Positions 63,622 to 64,000 of a DNA stretch of 64,000 nucleotides are shown here, one piece after another. Each line of letters starts with the position of its first letter. The stretch's first letter is position 1. Source of the stretch: Alteromonas sp. KUL42 (GTDB lineage: Bacteria; Pseudomonadota; Gammaproteobacteria; Enterobacterales; Alteromonadaceae); contig NZ_BJKK01000016.1 of the NCBI RefSeq assembly GCF_006538325.1, positions 1 to 64,000 on the forward strand, in the 5' to 3' direction. A program made the position numbers and the translations under genes. The notes under the pieces are model-generated. The model was not told the origin of the DNA. It worked only from the letters and a program-made list of their open reading frames with translations, and made no database searches.

Positions 63622-64000
63622 AGAAACGTACTATATCAACGCTCTTGCTTTCACCTGTTTTCCTTGTGGTGGCAATTTATGCACTGCTCATAAGCCCACT
63701 TGGTGGGCCAACTGTTAAGCTCCTTGCCAATACCTTCGTTAGCAATTTACATATTGAAGAAGTAAAAGGTAGCTTTGCTGATACACTTGATATTAAAGGG
63801 ATAACGTGGAAAGACACGCAGTGGGACGTCAAGGTAGCACATACTTATGCCGACATTACGTGGCGCTGCTTATTCGAACCTCGAGTATGTGTTAATGAAT
63901 TATTTATCGATAATGCGCAAATTAAACAACTGACGCCTTTTCCAGAGTCAGAAGAAGCTGCAACATCTAGCGATGTCACGTTACCGCTGCCTATTGAGGT
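63618..64000 (+). CDS. tamB: TamB, N-terminal part (runs off the window)
   Basis: The ATG at 63618 overlaps the tamA stop by 4 bp, and the frame stays open to the window end (127 codons seen). The product starts MKKRTISTLLLSPVFLVVAIY, a single membrane anchor, then LISPLGGPTVKLLANTF and repeated short beta segments (IEEVKGSFADTLDIKGITWKD; EVARTYADITW-like pattern), as at the start of TamB. TamB spans the periplasm as a lipid-conducting groove partner of TamA. About 90% of the gene lies beyond the window. Confidence 0.9.
   Translation, partial: MKKRTISTLLLSPVFLVVAIYALLISPLGGPTVKLLANTFVSNLHIEEVKGSFADTLDIKGITWKDTQWDVKVAHTYADITWRCLFEPRVCVNELFIDNAQIKQLTPFPESEEAATSSDVTLPLPIE

Overview
The window looks like a chromosomal segment of a marine gammaproteobacterium of the Alteromonas type. 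This is inferred from moderate, slightly AT-rich base composition, an aa3 cytochrome oxidase locus with subunit II fused to cytochrome c, and E. coli-like neighbourhoods (yheSTUV, slyX-fkpA, greB-tex, bioH-comF-nfuA, ilvEDA-comM-ilvYC, tamAB) carried in a mosaic with genes typical of marine heterotrophs. No rRNA, tRNA, CRISPR array, prophage or transposase gene was seen. Most of the window is ordinary, well-conserved core genome.

Layout. 0-4.8 kb: osmoregulated periplasmic glucan genes opgG-opgH and a small outer-membrane barrel. 4.9-9 kb: the yheU/yheT/TIGR02444/yheS block with divergent yheV. 9-14 kb: an orphan cytosolic hybrid histidine kinase, slyX, a WD40 lipoprotein and the periplasmic FKBP isomerase fkpA. 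14-17.5 kb: a small membrane protein, greB and tex. 17.6-19 kb: a HExxH putative metalloprotease next to a miniature protein with flagellar rod/hook-like ends. 19-24.4 kb: bioH/comF/nfuA split by an M14 peptidase. 24.4-29.4 kb: a palindromic repeat element, then a racemase, VOC protein, methyltransferase, MATE exporter and polysaccharide deacetylase. 29.4-38.6 kb: the complete cytochrome c oxidase structural and assembly locus with heme A synthesis. 39-45 kb: lexA with its operators, a Fur-box TonB receptor and plsB. 45-56 kb: an orphan solute-binding protein, ilvE-ilvD-ilvA, a TRIC-type channel, comM and ilvY/ilvC. 56-59.3 kb: a membrane-sensor AraC regulator divergent from an unrecognised membrane protein, and a Bcr/CflA-type exporter. 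59.4-64 kb: an S9 peptidase and tamA-tamB (tamB runs off the end).

How the genes work together. The cox locus encodes subunits I-III plus Cu insertion (Cox11, SCO), heme O and heme A synthesis (CyoE, CtaA) and SURF1, enough to build an aa3 oxidase. The ilv genes cover threonine deaminase, KARI, dihydroxyacid dehydratase and transaminase. Acetolactate synthase is not in the window. LexA, Fur and IlvY are the regulators whose sites or divergent arrangement can be seen.

The least-explained items are a pair of related palindromic intergenic elements 27 kb apart (24461-24725 and 51669-51799), the metalloprotease/mini-rod pair (17664-18968), and the AraC/membrane protein/CxxC micro-ORF region (56039-57917). 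I saw no clear evidence of a large novel multi-gene system.
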